From positions 1,798,001 through 1,862,000 of the forward strand of contig NZ_CP058529.1 in NCBI RefSeq assembly GCF_013401515.1: DNA of 64,000 nucleotides, read 5' to 3'. The notes beneath the pieces are model-generated. The model was not told the origin of the DNA, searched no databases, and saw only the letters and a list, made by a program, of their open reading frames with translations. Shown here piece after piece: positions 25,757 through 34,223 of this stretch (the stretch's first letter is position 1; each line of letters opens with the position of its first letter). This DNA is from Halorarum halophilum. GTDB taxonomy: Archaea; Halobacteriota; Halobacteria; Halobacteriales; Haloferacaceae. A program made the position numbers and the translations under genes.

Positions 25757-25905
25757 GAACCTCTTTTGCGGGGGTCCTCCTCACGCGGGCGGCGGGAGGC
25801 CGCCCGCGTTCGTCGAACCCCCACAAAACCCGTTCATGCCACAATGCCGCGAGCCACGGTCGGCGTGGCTTCGCCACGCCTTCCTCGCTCGCGGTCGGAA
25901 CCCCG
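25757..25905 (+). repeat. repeat family 2, copy 1 (after carA)
   Basis: Starts right after the carA stop with GAACCTCTTTT and GCGGGGGTCCTCCTC, continues with CGAACCCCCACAAAACCCG and GTTCATGC, then CCGCGAGCCACGGTCGGC and a perfect hairpin GGCGTGGCTTCGCCACGCC (about 25868-25886). The T-run next to the stop could serve as the carA terminator. An inverted copy lies at 31490-31728. Confidence 0.75.
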
Positions 25906-25991
25906 GTGCAACAGCGGCGCAAACGCCTCTATAAAATTACAGAAGTGACCTTCCGGGAACGTTCATGGGTCGGCCTGTCGTATGGTACTCC

Positions 25992-27788
25992 ATGGCAGAC
26001 GCCTTCCACGAGGCCGTACCGCTCGACGAACTGAAGGAGGACGGACGGGCGCTGATGCAGGCCGAGGGCACGCCCATCGCGCTGTTCTACCACGAGGGCG
26101 AGGTCCGCGCGGTCAACAACCGCTGTCCCCACATGGGGTTCCCGCTCACCGAAGGGAGCGTCGACGAGGGCGTGCTGACGTGCCACTGGCACCACGCCCG
26201 GTTCGAACTCTCCTGTGGCGACACGTTCGACCCGTGGGCCGACGACGTCGACACCTACCCGACCGAGATCCGGGACGGGGTGGTGTACGTGAACCCCGAA
26301 CCGACGCGATCTGAGCCGCCGGCGGTCCACTGGCGCGGACGACTGGAGGACGGACTCGAACAGAACCTGAGCCTCGTGCTCGCCAAGTCGGCCGTCGCGC
26401 TCCAGGACGCCGGCGTCGACCCGGCCGAGAGCGTCGAGACCGGCGTGTTGTTCGGCACGCGCTACCGCGAGGGCGGGTGGGGACCGGGGCTCACCATCCT
26501 CGTCGCGCTGGCGAACCGGCTCCCGGACCTCGCCGACGATGACCGCAAGCGCGCGCTGTTCCACGGGCTCACGGAGGTGGCGAACGACTGCGCGAACGAG
26601 CCCCCGAAGTTCGACCAGGAGGAGTTCGAGGCCCGTGACGTCCCGTTCTCGCGGCTGAAGTCCTGGTTCCGCGAGAACGTCGAGGTCCGCGACGCCGACG
26701 GCGCCGAGCGCGTCCTCCGCACTGCGGTCGCCGAGGGCTGTGACGAGGCCCAGCTCACGGAACTGCTCGTCTCGGCCGCGACCGACCACCGCTACCTCGA
26801 CACCGGGCACGCCTTCGACTTCCTGAACAAGGCGACCGAGGCGCTCGACCTGATCGGCTGGAACCACGAGCACGCCGACGACGTGCTCGCCTCCCTGGTC
26901 CGCGGGCTGGCGAACGCGAACCGGGCAGAGGAGCGCTCCTCGTGGCGCCAGCCGGTGGACCTCGCGGCGATGTGCGAGGACTCGTTCGGCCGCCTCGACG
27001 ACCTCGTCGCGGAGGGGGAGGGGGAGTCGTGGGACGCCCCCGACGACCTCACCGAGCGCCTCCACTCGGCGGACCCGGAGGTCGTCTTCGACGCGCTCGA
27101 ATCGGCGATCCGCGAGGGGGCCACCGTCGAGGAACTGGCCGGCGCCGTGACCCACGCGGCGGGCAAGCGCGTCGCGCAGTTCTCGACGGGCAACGAGTTC
27201 AACGACTGGAACACGGTCCACCACACGTTCACGTTCGCGAACGCGGTCCACCGCGCCGCGGAGCGGACCGACGCGACGGAACTCTACCGGGGAGTGTTCG
27301 ACGCCGCCGTGAACGTCTATCTCGACCGGTTCCTCAACACCCCGCCGGCGCCCGAGCCGTCGGTCGAACCCGACGCGGACCCCGAGGAGGCGCTCGAACA
27401 GCTGTTGCTCTGCTTCGAGCAGCAGGGCGAGGTGAACGCCGCGGGCGCCCACGCCGCGCACTTCCTCGACGGCGGCGGCGACCCGACGGAGCTGAAAGCC
27501 GAACTGGGACATGCGTTGCTGCGCGAGGACGCGGGCTTTCACACGTTCCAGGCGTACGAGGCGGCGTGTCGGCAGTTCGACCACCGATACGACGACGGTG
27601 CCGGTGCGGTGTCCCCGGAGGCCCGCGACGTGCTCGTCGCCGCCGCGCGCTACATGGCCGCCCACTTCCCGACACGCCGCGAGCGCGAGCAGACGTTCAG
27701 CATCGCGGCGCGGTTGCTCCGGGGCGAGAAATTGCACGGCGAGGAGTCGGAGGCCGACCCCGACGTGGAGGCGACCGCCGACGATTAG
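25992..27788 (+). CDS. Rieske [2Fe-2S] protein with a large helical C-terminal domain
   Basis: 598 residues from ATG 25992. Residues 1-105 are a soluble Rieske ferredoxin domain with C45-x-H47 (NRCPHMG) and C64-x2-H67 (LTCHWHHA). The remaining 490 residues are almost all helical and acidic, with no known catalytic motif; recurring 'AxxxGRAxxxLxxG/AxxxH' helices and several conserved-looking His (TVHHTFTFANAVHRAAE, AGAHAAHFLDGG) could bind metal. It may be an oxygenase-like or electron-transfer protein. It is alone on its strand, downstream of repeat family 2. Confidence 0.75.
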   Translation: MADAFHEAVPLDELKEDGRALMQAEGTPIALFYHEGEVRAVNNRCPHMGFPLTEGSVDEGVLTCHWHHARFELSCGDTFDPWADDVDTYPTEIRDGVVYVNPEPTRSEPPAVHWRGRLEDGLEQNLSLVLAKSAVALQDAGVDPAESVETGVLFGTRYREGGWGPGLTILVALANRLPDLADDDRKRALFHGLTEVANDCANEPPKFDQEEFEARDVPFSRLKSWFRENVEVRDADGAERVLRTAVAEGCDEAQLTELLVSAATDHRYLDTGHAFDFLNKATEALDLIGWNHEHADDVLASLVRGLANANRAEERSSWRQPVDLAAMCEDSFGRLDDLVAEGEGESWDAPDDLTERLHSADPEVVFDALESAIREGATVEELAGAVTHAAGKRVAQFSTGNEFNDWNTVHHTFTFANAVHRAAERTDATELYRGVFDAAVNVYLDRFLNTPPAPEPSVEPDADPEEALEQLLLCFEQQGEVNAAGAHAAHFLDGGGDPTELKAELGHALLREDAGFHTFQAYEAACRQFDHRYDDGAGAVSPEARDVLVAAARYMAAHFPTRREREQTFSIAARLLRGEKLHGEESEADPDVEATADD

Positions 27789-27952
27789 GACGAACCCCGG
27801 TTTGTGGGCCCGCTTCGCGCAAGTCGACAGCCGCGGGGGCTTCCAGGGCGTTCGATGGCGCGACCTGAAAGATACCCGTGCCGACTAAACAGCGGAATCC
27901 AACACATAGACGCAGTACATCTTTTTAGCCGCCCGCACCCACCCACAATCGA

Positions 27953-28561
27953 ATGCAACTCACGCTGAAGTTCTTCGCCACCTTCCGGGAGGCCGTCGGC
28001 TCGAAGTTCGCCGAGCGCGAGGTCCCCGAGGGGGCGACCGTGGGTGACGTGCTCACCGAGCTGGAGGCCGAGTACGAGGGGCTCGCCGGCGAACTCATCG
28101 AGGACGGTGACCTGCGCCCGCAGATCAACGTCCTGCTTGACGGGCGCGAGGTGCTCCACATGGAGGGCATCGACACGACGCTCTCCGACGGCGACACGCT
28201 CGCCATCTTCCCGCCCGTCGCCGGCGGCGCCGACTGCACGAACGCGGGATCCGACGAGCCGACCGCGGATCGCGACGGTTCGAACACGGGTTCCGCCGAG
28301 CGCGTCGAGTCCTATCGGGGGATCTCCCGCCGCCTCGCCGTCCGCTACCTCCGCAACCTCGGCGGCGAGACGGACCGCCCGGACGAGGAGGCCACCACGG
28401 TGACGGGCGACGGCTGGCGGGCCGAACTCAGCGCGGAGAAGGTGAAGGCCGGAGGGAGCCTCACCCTCACCGAGGTGACGGTGCGCTTCTCCGGCGACGC
28501 GGCCGCGCTCGAGGACCTCGTGCCGGCGTTCGACCAGAAGGCGATGCGCGCCGGCGGGTGA
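27953..28561 (+). CDS. MoaD/ThiS (SAMP) ubiquitin-like protein with a second C-terminal domain
   Basis: 202 residues. Residues 1-92 form a complete beta-grasp sulfur-carrier/small archaeal modifier domain ending IFPPVAGG, the length and ending of free SAMP proteins. Instead of stopping it continues through a polar linker (93-120) into a second domain ('YRGISRRLAVRYLRNLGGE', 'KVKAGGSLTLTEVTVRFSG') whose last residues are again AGG. MoaD-like proteins with a C-terminal extra domain exist (I recall one from Thermus), but the function of the extension is unknown. It is followed one base later by the next gene, suggesting an operon. Confidence 0.8.
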   Translation: MQLTLKFFATFREAVGSKFAEREVPEGATVGDVLTELEAEYEGLAGELIEDGDLRPQINVLLDGREVLHMEGIDTTLSDGDTLAIFPPVAGGADCTNAGSDEPTADRDGSNTGSAERVESYRGISRRLAVRYLRNLGGETDRPDEEATTVTGDGWRAELSAEKVKAGGSLTLTEVTVRFSGDAAALEDLVPAFDQKAMRAGG

Positions 28562-28562
28562 G

Positions 28563-28994
28563 ATGAGCAACCATGGAGGGGCTTCGGACGAACGGGAGGA
28601 GTCGAACGACGGGGGAGGATCGACCGACGACGAACCGGTCGAGCACCCAATCGACGGGAACGCGGTCGTGCTCGCGACCGCCAAGGCGAGCGTCGGCCCG
28701 GGGCGAATGCGTGACCTGCTCGTCGCGGCCGCGAGCCACCTCGCCGACCGGCGCGAGGCGTACCGGCGACGCTACGAGGTCGTCCACGATGACGACGAGA
28801 CGCTCGTGTTTCTCGTACCCGAGGGCCACTGGGCCGACCTCGGCGCGGAACTGGGAACCACGGACCGCGAGGCGGACGCGCTCCGGCGGGCACACGAGGA
28901 ACACCTCCGTCGACTCGGCTCCGTCCACGACCGACGCGAGGAGTTCGAGCACGCGCTCGGAATCCGCGAAGCCGTCGTCATCACGACCGACTGA
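28563..28994 (+). CDS. haloarchaeal protein of unknown function, co-transcribed with the SAMP-like gene
   Basis: 143 residues. A 35-residue acidic, probably disordered N-terminus precedes an alpha/beta domain ('GNAVVLATAKASVGPGRMRD', 'ETLVFLVPEGHWADLGAEL'). I do not recognise it. The one-base gap to the SAMP/MoaD gene makes a shared role in sulfur transfer or protein tagging conceivable, but nothing in the sequence proves it. Confidence 0.65.
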   Translation: MSNHGGASDEREESNDGGGSTDDEPVEHPIDGNAVVLATAKASVGPGRMRDLLVAAASHLADRREAYRRRYEVVHDDDETLVFLVPEGHWADLGAELGTTDREADALRRAHEEHLRRLGSVHDRREEFEHALGIREAVVITTD

Positions 28995-29043
28995 CTACCA
29001 CTGTTCCCGTCTCGTTCCTCCCCTCTTCTTCCTACCCATCACC

Positions 29044-29887
29044 TCACCCGACGACGGCCGTGACGCCCCGCTCCACGGACGGGTGGACGTAGCCGGACAC
29101 GAACGCGAGACAGAAGCCGAGCAGGTGGGTGTAGAGGTTCACCACCGCGCCGTCCCCGGTCGGGGCGGGGGGGGAACGCGACGAACGGGAACGCCACGAC
29201 GAGCACGACCCCGACAACGGCGAGTTCCGCGAACCCGGGTTCGCGGAGTCGACCGAGGCGGGTGCCCACCTCGCTGCCCGCGTCCCGATCGATCGTCCGA
29301 AGGAGATGCCAGCCGTAAGCGACGGCGATCACGGCGGAGACGCCCGCCACGGCGAGCGTCGTCGCCGTTCGGGGGGCCACCGCGAGCGAGATGAGCGCGA
29401 GTTCGACGAAGAACAGCATAGCGGCGTCGTCCCACGAGAGCGGTAGCGAGAGGGAGGTCCGTCCGTAGTTGAACAGTTCGAGCGCGAGCAGGCCGAGACA
29501 GCCCATGGCGACGCCCGAGAAGCCGAAGCCGACCCGCGGGCGGACGAACAGGAGGTTCAGCCAGGAGAGGGAGAACGGGACCGCGACGAGCACCGCGATG
29601 AAGCCGATCCGGAACCGGGTCCGCCGTCCACCGAGCACCGCGAGCGCGTAGGCGGTCGGGACGAGCAGCAGGTAGCTCGCGAGGTTCACGAGCAGGTGTT
29701 CCGGGCCGAGGTGGACGGAGTGGGAGGCGTAGGCCGTCAGGAGCGTCGGCTCCTCGTAGGCGAACACGAGCGAGCGCCTCGTCGCCTCCGGAAGGGCGTA
29801 CACCGCGAGGAGGGCGAGGGGGACCGCGGCGACGAGCAGCAGGTCCCCGACCCGACACTCCGACCGGAGTTCCCGCGGGAAGGACAC
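29044..29887 (-). pseudogene. rhomboid-family intramembrane protease with a frameshift at a G8 tract
   Basis: From the GTG at 29887 the translation shows a multi-span protein with rhomboid marks: GPEHLLVNLASY (H-x-x-x-N) and GFGFSGVAMG (the Ser of G-x-S-G). After 'VVAFPFVAFPP' the frame runs into Arg/Pro-rich nonsense at a run of eight G (29167-29174). In the other frame the missing last helix is intact: VNLYTHLLGFCLAFVSGYVH with the catalytic His, ending at TGA 29044-29046. Removing one base from the run restores 280 residues. It may be a real mutation, a phase-variable tract or a sequencing error. Confidence 0.75.
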
Positions 29888-30039
29888 GGATCGGAGGACG
29901 CGGACACCCGTAAAGAACGGTCGGTCCGGGGTATCGGTTCTGAGAACCGACGGAGGTCCTGCGGTGGTCTCCCCTTTGGTCCCGGCCTGGGGCGGGCCGG
30001 AACCGACGGCGGTTTCACGTCCGGGGACGCCTCGCCGGT

Positions 30040-30744
30040 ATGGACACGCGACTCGCCGACTTCAGCGCGGGCGTCAGGGACACCCTCCCACTGCTGCTCG
30101 GCATCGTTCCCTTCGCGCTCGTCGCCGGCGTCGCGGGCGTCGAGTCCGGGTTGACGCCGCTCCAGACCGTCGGGATGTCCGTCTTCATCTTCGCCGGGGC
30201 GTCCCAGCTCGCCGCGATGGACCTGCTCGGCCGCGACGCCGCGCTCGGGGTAGTCGTGCTCACGGCCGTCGTCATCAACCTCCGGATGATGATGTACTCG
30301 GCGTCCATCGCCCCCCACTTCCGGGCCCTCTCGACGCGGGTCCGGGCGGGCTGTGCGTACCTGCTCACCGACCAGGCGTACGCGCTCGCCATCGCGCGCT
30401 ACACCGACGAGGACGAGGACGTTCGCAAGCCGTTCTACTACCTCGGCGTCGGCGCGACCCTCTGGGTCGTCTGGCAGGCGGGCACTGTCGTCGGAGTCGT
30501 CTTCGGCGCCGGCGTCCCCGACGCCTGGCGGCTCGAATTCGCCGTGCCGCTCGTGTTCCTCGCGCTGCTCGTGCCCGTCCTCTCGAGTCGGCCGCGGATC
30601 GTCGCCGGCCTCGTTGCCGCGGCGGTCGCCGTGCTCGCGGCGGGTCTCCCGTTCAACGCGGGGCTCATCGTCGGCGCGGTCGTCGGCGTCGTCGCCGGAA
30701 TCGGAGCCAAGCGGCTCGGCCTCGCGGCCGGTGGTGGGGCGTGA
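30040..30744 (+). CDS. azlC: AzlC-family branched-chain amino-acid exporter, large subunit
   Basis: 234 residues with about seven helices. 'GIVPFALVAGVAG', 'FIFAGASQLAAMDLL' and 'INLRMMMYSASIAPHF' are AzlC signatures. AzlCD exports branched-chain amino acids or related compounds. Its TGA overlaps the GTG of azlD (30741-30744). Confidence 0.9.
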   Translation: MDTRLADFSAGVRDTLPLLLGIVPFALVAGVAGVESGLTPLQTVGMSVFIFAGASQLAAMDLLGRDAALGVVVLTAVVINLRMMMYSASIAPHFRALSTRVRAGCAYLLTDQAYALAIARYTDEDEDVRKPFYYLGVGATLWVVWQAGTVVGVVFGAGVPDAWRLEFAVPLVFLALLVPVLSSRPRIVAGLVAAAVAVLAAGLPFNAGLIVGAVVGVVAGIGAKRLGLAAGGGA

Positions 30745-31076
30745 CGACCAGTTACGGCCCGGCCGCCGTCTGGACGGTCATCCTCCTCGCCGGAATCGCG
30801 ACGTACGCCATCCGGCTCTCGTTCATCCACCTGTTCGGCCGCATCGAGGGCGTGCCGCCGGCGCTCGAACGCGCGCTGACGTTCGTCCCACCCGCGGTGC
30901 TCGCCGCGCTGGTCGCCCCCGACTTCGTGCCCGCCTCGGCGACGCTCGGCGCGCTCGCCGACCCGACGATCGGCGGCGGCGCGACCGCCGTCGTCGCCGC
31001 CTGGTACACCGAGGACGTGCTGTGGACGGTGGCCGCCGGGATGGCAGGGCTCCACGTGGCGCGGTTCCTGCTCTAG
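30741..31076 (+). CDS. azlD: AzlD-family transporter small subunit
   Basis: 111 residues from a GTG overlapping the azlC stop. Three to four helices, with 'GIATYAIRLSFIHLFGR' and 'ALTFVPPAVLAALVAPDF' as in AzlD. It ends overlapping the stop of the convergent gene by four bases. Confidence 0.9.
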   Translation: MTTSYGPAAVWTVILLAGIATYAIRLSFIHLFGRIEGVPPALERALTFVPPAVLAALVAPDFVPASATLGALADPTIGGGATAVVAAWYTEDVLWTVAAGMAGLHVARFLL

Positions 31077-31387
31077 CTGGTCGGTTCGTCCGCGTCGGTC
31101 GCGTTCGATTCCCGGGAGGGCACGCCCTCGGCGATCCCCGCCCGGCGTTCCGCCGCCCTCGCGCGCCGCTCATGTGCGTCCGCGATGCGCTCGTGCGCGG
31201 AGACGAACCGGCCGAACAGCACGAGGAGCCGGTAGAACAGCCAGATGAACACGATGACGAGTACGGGGAAGATCCCCAGCAGGACGTTCCCGAGTACCAG
31301 GAGGCTGTACGCCACGCCGAGCAGGAGGACGACGCCGAGGAGGACCTTGACGAGACCGGACCGGTCGCCGAGCGGGGACTCGCTCAT
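31073..31387 (-). CDS. two-helix membrane protein with a basic helical tail
   Basis: 104 residues. Two adjacent hydrophobic helices (residues 12-56), then a charged helical segment ('RIADAHERRARAAERRAG') and an acidic end. No family recognised. It overlaps the azlD stop on the other strand by four bases. Confidence 0.6.
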   Translation of the reverse strand: MSESPLGDRSGLVKVLLGVVLLLGVAYSLLVLGNVLLGIFPVLVIVFIWLFYRLLVLFGRFVSAHERIADAHERRARAAERRAGIAEGVPSRESNATDADEPTS

Positions 31388-31489
31388 GGTTTGCTACGCG
31401 AAGCAGTGAGTGATAAGGATAGGTGGTTGATGTGTCAAATCCGGCGCCGGAACGCCTCGAGAACCAGCCGGCAGTCACCAGCAGTCGTA

Positions 31490-31728
31490 CCGCGAGCGAG
31501 GGAGGCCGAAGGCCGACCGTGGCTCGCGGCGTTTTGGCACTGACGAGCGAAGCTCGTCTTGCGGCCAGAAACCGACGGTTTCTGGCAGCATTACGGGAAA
31601 TCGAAGATTTGCCGTCAGCAGTCGGATTCCACGGGAATCCGACAGCATGAACGGGTTTTCGCGGGGGTCGACGAGCGAGCGAACGAAGTGAGCGAGCGAG
31701 GAGGCCCCCGTGAAAAAGAGGTTCGTGT
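31490..31728 (-). repeat. repeat family 2, copy 2 with hairpin array (after the AOR stop)
   Basis: Read on the minus strand from the AOR stop: GAACCTCTTTTTCACGGGGG, CCTCCTCGCTCGC, CGACCCCCGCGAAAACCCG, GTTCATGC, then three perfect hairpins: GTCGGATTCC...GGAATCCGAC, CCAGAAACC...GGTTTCTGG and GACGAGC-TTC-GCTCGTC. These are followed by CCGCGAGCCACGGTCGGC and GGCCTTCGGCC. The hairpins are absent from copy 1, so the element is modular. The T-run beside the stop could terminate transcription. Confidence 0.75.
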
Positions 31729-33657
31729 TTAGTCGTCAGCCGGTGCGGTACCGCTCCCGCCGCTGCTGACGCCCGTGCCGGGGCCGAGGTCGATGCCGAG
31801 GTCGTCGAGCTTCTCGTCCGGGACGACGCCGTCGACCCAGCCGCGGTGCTCGTAGTACTCCTCCTTCATCTCAGGGAGCTCGCAGTACTCGCCCTCGCTG
31901 GCGCCCTGGCCGGGGATGCCGTCCTCGAGGAAGCGCTCGGGCAGCGAGTCGTCGGCGCCGTCGAAGCCGACGAGGTTGTTGTAGTAGCGCTCCAGGTTGT
32001 AGATGCGCTCGCCCGCCTCGATGAGCTCGTCCTCGGTCACGTCGAGGCCGGTCATGCCGTTGTACTGGAGCACGTACTCCTCGATCCCCTCCGCGAAGGC
32101 GTTGAACTTGCAGATGTCGAAGCTGTCCGACACCGCGTGGAGGTCCTGGAACGCGGCCGCGAGTTCGCCCTTCCCCTGCCACTCGTACGGGTCGACCTTC
32201 TGCGGGATGCCGAGGATCTCGGCGGCCGGCGTGTACGCCCGCAGGTGGCAGGCGCCGCGGTTCGAGGTCGCGTAGCCGATGCCCATCCCCTTCATGCAGC
32301 GCGGGTCGTACGCCGGGATGGTCTGGCCCTTGACCGCCAGCGAATTGTCGGCGGCGTGGAAGTTCTCGACGAGGCCGTTCGAGCCCTCCGCGAGCGCGTC
32401 CGCGAGGTCGCCGTCGCGGTTCGCGATGTCCTCGATGAGGTCGATCATCGTCTCGGAGTCGCCCCAGTCGAGCCCCTCGCCGAGCTCGTCCAGCTTGCCC
32501 TCCTCGGTCATCTCCATCGCCATCGCCATCATGTTCCCCGTCTCGATGGTGTCGAGGCCCATGTCGTTGCACCGCTGGATCATGAGGGCGATCTCGTCGC
32601 GGTCGGTGTGTCCGGAGTTCGGGCCGAGCGCGAACGCCGACTCGTACTCGTAGGACTCCGTGCGGACGTTCATGTCCTCGCCCTTGTGGGTCACGTCCAC
32701 CTCGACCTCCTTCTTGCAGGCGACCGGGCAGGAGTGACACGTCGGCTCGTCGACGAGGATGTTCTCGCGGACGTTCTCGCCGGAGACGCGCTCGGCGTCG
32801 ATGTCGACGCCCGAGTGGTCGCCGTACGAGCCCGTGGAGGTGTACTTCCCGTTCTTCGTCGGGAGGCCGTCCATCTCCTCGGTGATGTTCATCAGGACGT
32901 TCGTCCCGTACAGCGAGAGGCCGCCCTCGTTCGGCCCGGTGACGTCGGACTCGCGGATGACCTCCATCGCCTGCTGGTACCCCTCCTGGAACGTCTCGGG
33001 GTCCGCCGGCTTGGGCATCTTCGTACCCGACTTCACGACGACCGCCTTCAGGTTCTTGTTCCCCATCACGCAGCCGGTGCCGCCCCGGCCGGACGCGCGG
33101 TCGTCCTCGTTGACGATGCAGGCGTACTTCACCTCGTTCTCACCACCCGGTCCGATGGCCATCACGGAGAGGTTCTTCCCGACCGAGCCGTCGACCTCAT
33201 CGCCGAGTTCCTCGATCGTGTCGTGAACGCCGTAGCCCCAGATGTGCCGGGCGTCGCGCAGTTCCACTTCGCCGTCCTCCACGACGGCGTACACGGGGTG
33301 CTCGCTCTGCCCCTCGAACACGAGGCCGTCGAAGCCGGCCCACTTCAGCCGGGCGCCGGACCAGCCACCGTGGTGGCTGTCCGTGACGGTGTTAGTGAGC
33401 GGCGACTTGGTCGTCACCGCGATGCGGCCGCTCATCACGGTCTGGGTGCCGGTGAGCGGGCCGTTCATGAAGCAAAGCCGGTTGTCGGGTCCGAGCGGGT
33501 CCACGTCGGGGCCCGCCTCGAACACGTACTTCACGCCGAGGCCGCGCGCGCCGATGTACTTGCGCGCGTCCTCGTCGTCGATACCGTGGTAGGCCACGTC
33601 GCCGGAGGAGAGGTCGACGTGACCCACGTTGTCCCTGAAGCCGCCGAGATCGGTCAT
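31729..33657 (-). CDS. aor: tungsten-type aldehyde ferredoxin oxidoreductase (AOR)
   Basis: 642 residues from ATG 33657. It oxidises aldehydes to carboxylic acids with a tungsto-bispterin and passes electrons to ferredoxin through one [4Fe-4S] cluster. The cluster ligands are C307, C310 and C314 (EPTCHSCPVACKK) plus C516 (SFDICKFNAF). The pterin motifs GRGGTGCVMGNKNLKAV and IPAYDPRCMKG are intact. Length is a little over the P. furiosus enzyme because of a Gly-rich tail. Its promoter region has a palindrome also seen upstream of the formate dehydrogenase operon. Confidence 0.92.
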   Translation of the reverse strand: MTDLGGFRDNVGHVDLSSGDVAYHGIDDEDARKYIGARGLGVKYVFEAGPDVDPLGPDNRLCFMNGPLTGTQTVMSGRIAVTTKSPLTNTVTDSHHGGWSGARLKWAGFDGLVFEGQSEHPVYAVVEDGEVELRDARHIWGYGVHDTIEELGDEVDGSVGKNLSVMAIGPGGENEVKYACIVNEDDRASGRGGTGCVMGNKNLKAVVVKSGTKMPKPADPETFQEGYQQAMEVIRESDVTGPNEGGLSLYGTNVLMNITEEMDGLPTKNGKYTSTGSYGDHSGVDIDAERVSGENVRENILVDEPTCHSCPVACKKEVEVDVTHKGEDMNVRTESYEYESAFALGPNSGHTDRDEIALMIQRCNDMGLDTIETGNMMAMAMEMTEEGKLDELGEGLDWGDSETMIDLIEDIANRDGDLADALAEGSNGLVENFHAADNSLAVKGQTIPAYDPRCMKGMGIGYATSNRGACHLRAYTPAAEILGIPQKVDPYEWQGKGELAAAFQDLHAVSDSFDICKFNAFAEGIEEYVLQYNGMTGLDVTEDELIEAGERIYNLERYYNNLVGFDGADDSLPERFLEDGIPGQGASEGEYCELPEMKEEYYEHRGWVDGVVPDEKLDDLGIDLGPGTGVSSGGSGTAPADD

Positions 33658-33733
33658 GGTAACGTACATCCATTAGTAAGGGCTCGAGCGTGTTAGCGGT
33701 TGGCAAAGTAACGTAACCGAAGTTCATTACTGA

Positions 33734-33747
33734 TTTGGTCGGCCAAA
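33734..33747. promoter_or_regulatory. palindrome upstream of AOR shared with the formate dehydrogenase promoter
   Basis: TTTGGTCGGCCAAA lies 77 bp upstream of the AOR start and 50 bp upstream of the divergent VanZ gene. The reverse complement of the site at 51813-51826 (TTAGGTCGGCCTAA) matches it at 12 of 14 positions. Confidence 0.45.
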
Positions 33748-33796
33748 AACGCCGGAAGCCGGCGACTTTACGCTCGTCGGGGACCCACCTGCAGGC

Positions 33797-34186
33797 GTGA
33801 TAGTGTCGGATCGGCGATGGGCGACGTTTGCCGCGGTCACAACCGCGGTCGTCGTCGCCTCGCTCCTCCCCGTTTCCGGCGGCGGCCCCGAGCGGTTCCT
33901 CCTCGGCGTCGGCCTCGACAAGTGGGCACACGGCCTGGGCTACGCCGCCGTCTCGCTGACGTTCGCGCGGTCCCGTGGAAGCGCGGCCGCACCGGATCGG
34001 CGTGCCCGCTCGACCGGCCCGCTTGGCGTCGTCCTGAGCGCAATCGTCGTCGGTTTCACGGTCGGCGCCGGCGTCGAACTCCTCCAGGCGCCGCTGGCGA
34101 CGCGGACGGCGTCGGTCGCGGACGCCGGGGCGAACGCCGTGGGTGCCGTCATCGGCGGCGCCGCGTGGCTCGCCGCCCGGCGCTAG
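33797..34186 (+). CDS. VanZ-family membrane protein
   Basis: 129 residues from GTG 33797 (a second GTG six bases on is possible). Four helices with VanZ marks: LDKWAHGLGYA, GAGVELLQAPL and the D-x-x-AN-x-x-GA-x-x-G segment. Function in archaea unknown. Confidence 0.8.
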   Translation: MIVSDRRWATFAAVTTAVVVASLLPVSGGGPERFLLGVGLDKWAHGLGYAAVSLTFARSRGSAAAPDRRARSTGPLGVVLSAIVVGFTVGAGVELLQAPLATRTASVADAGANAVGAVIGGAAWLAARR

Positions 34187-34223
34187 CGAAGCCGTTTTCC
34201 CCGGGAGGCACCCAGACACGCCA

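Noticed and set aside
29160-29180. Programmed ribosomal frameshifting in the rhomboid gene
   Set aside because: No clear slippery heptamer with a downstream structure is visible; a length change in the G run is simpler, though not excluded.
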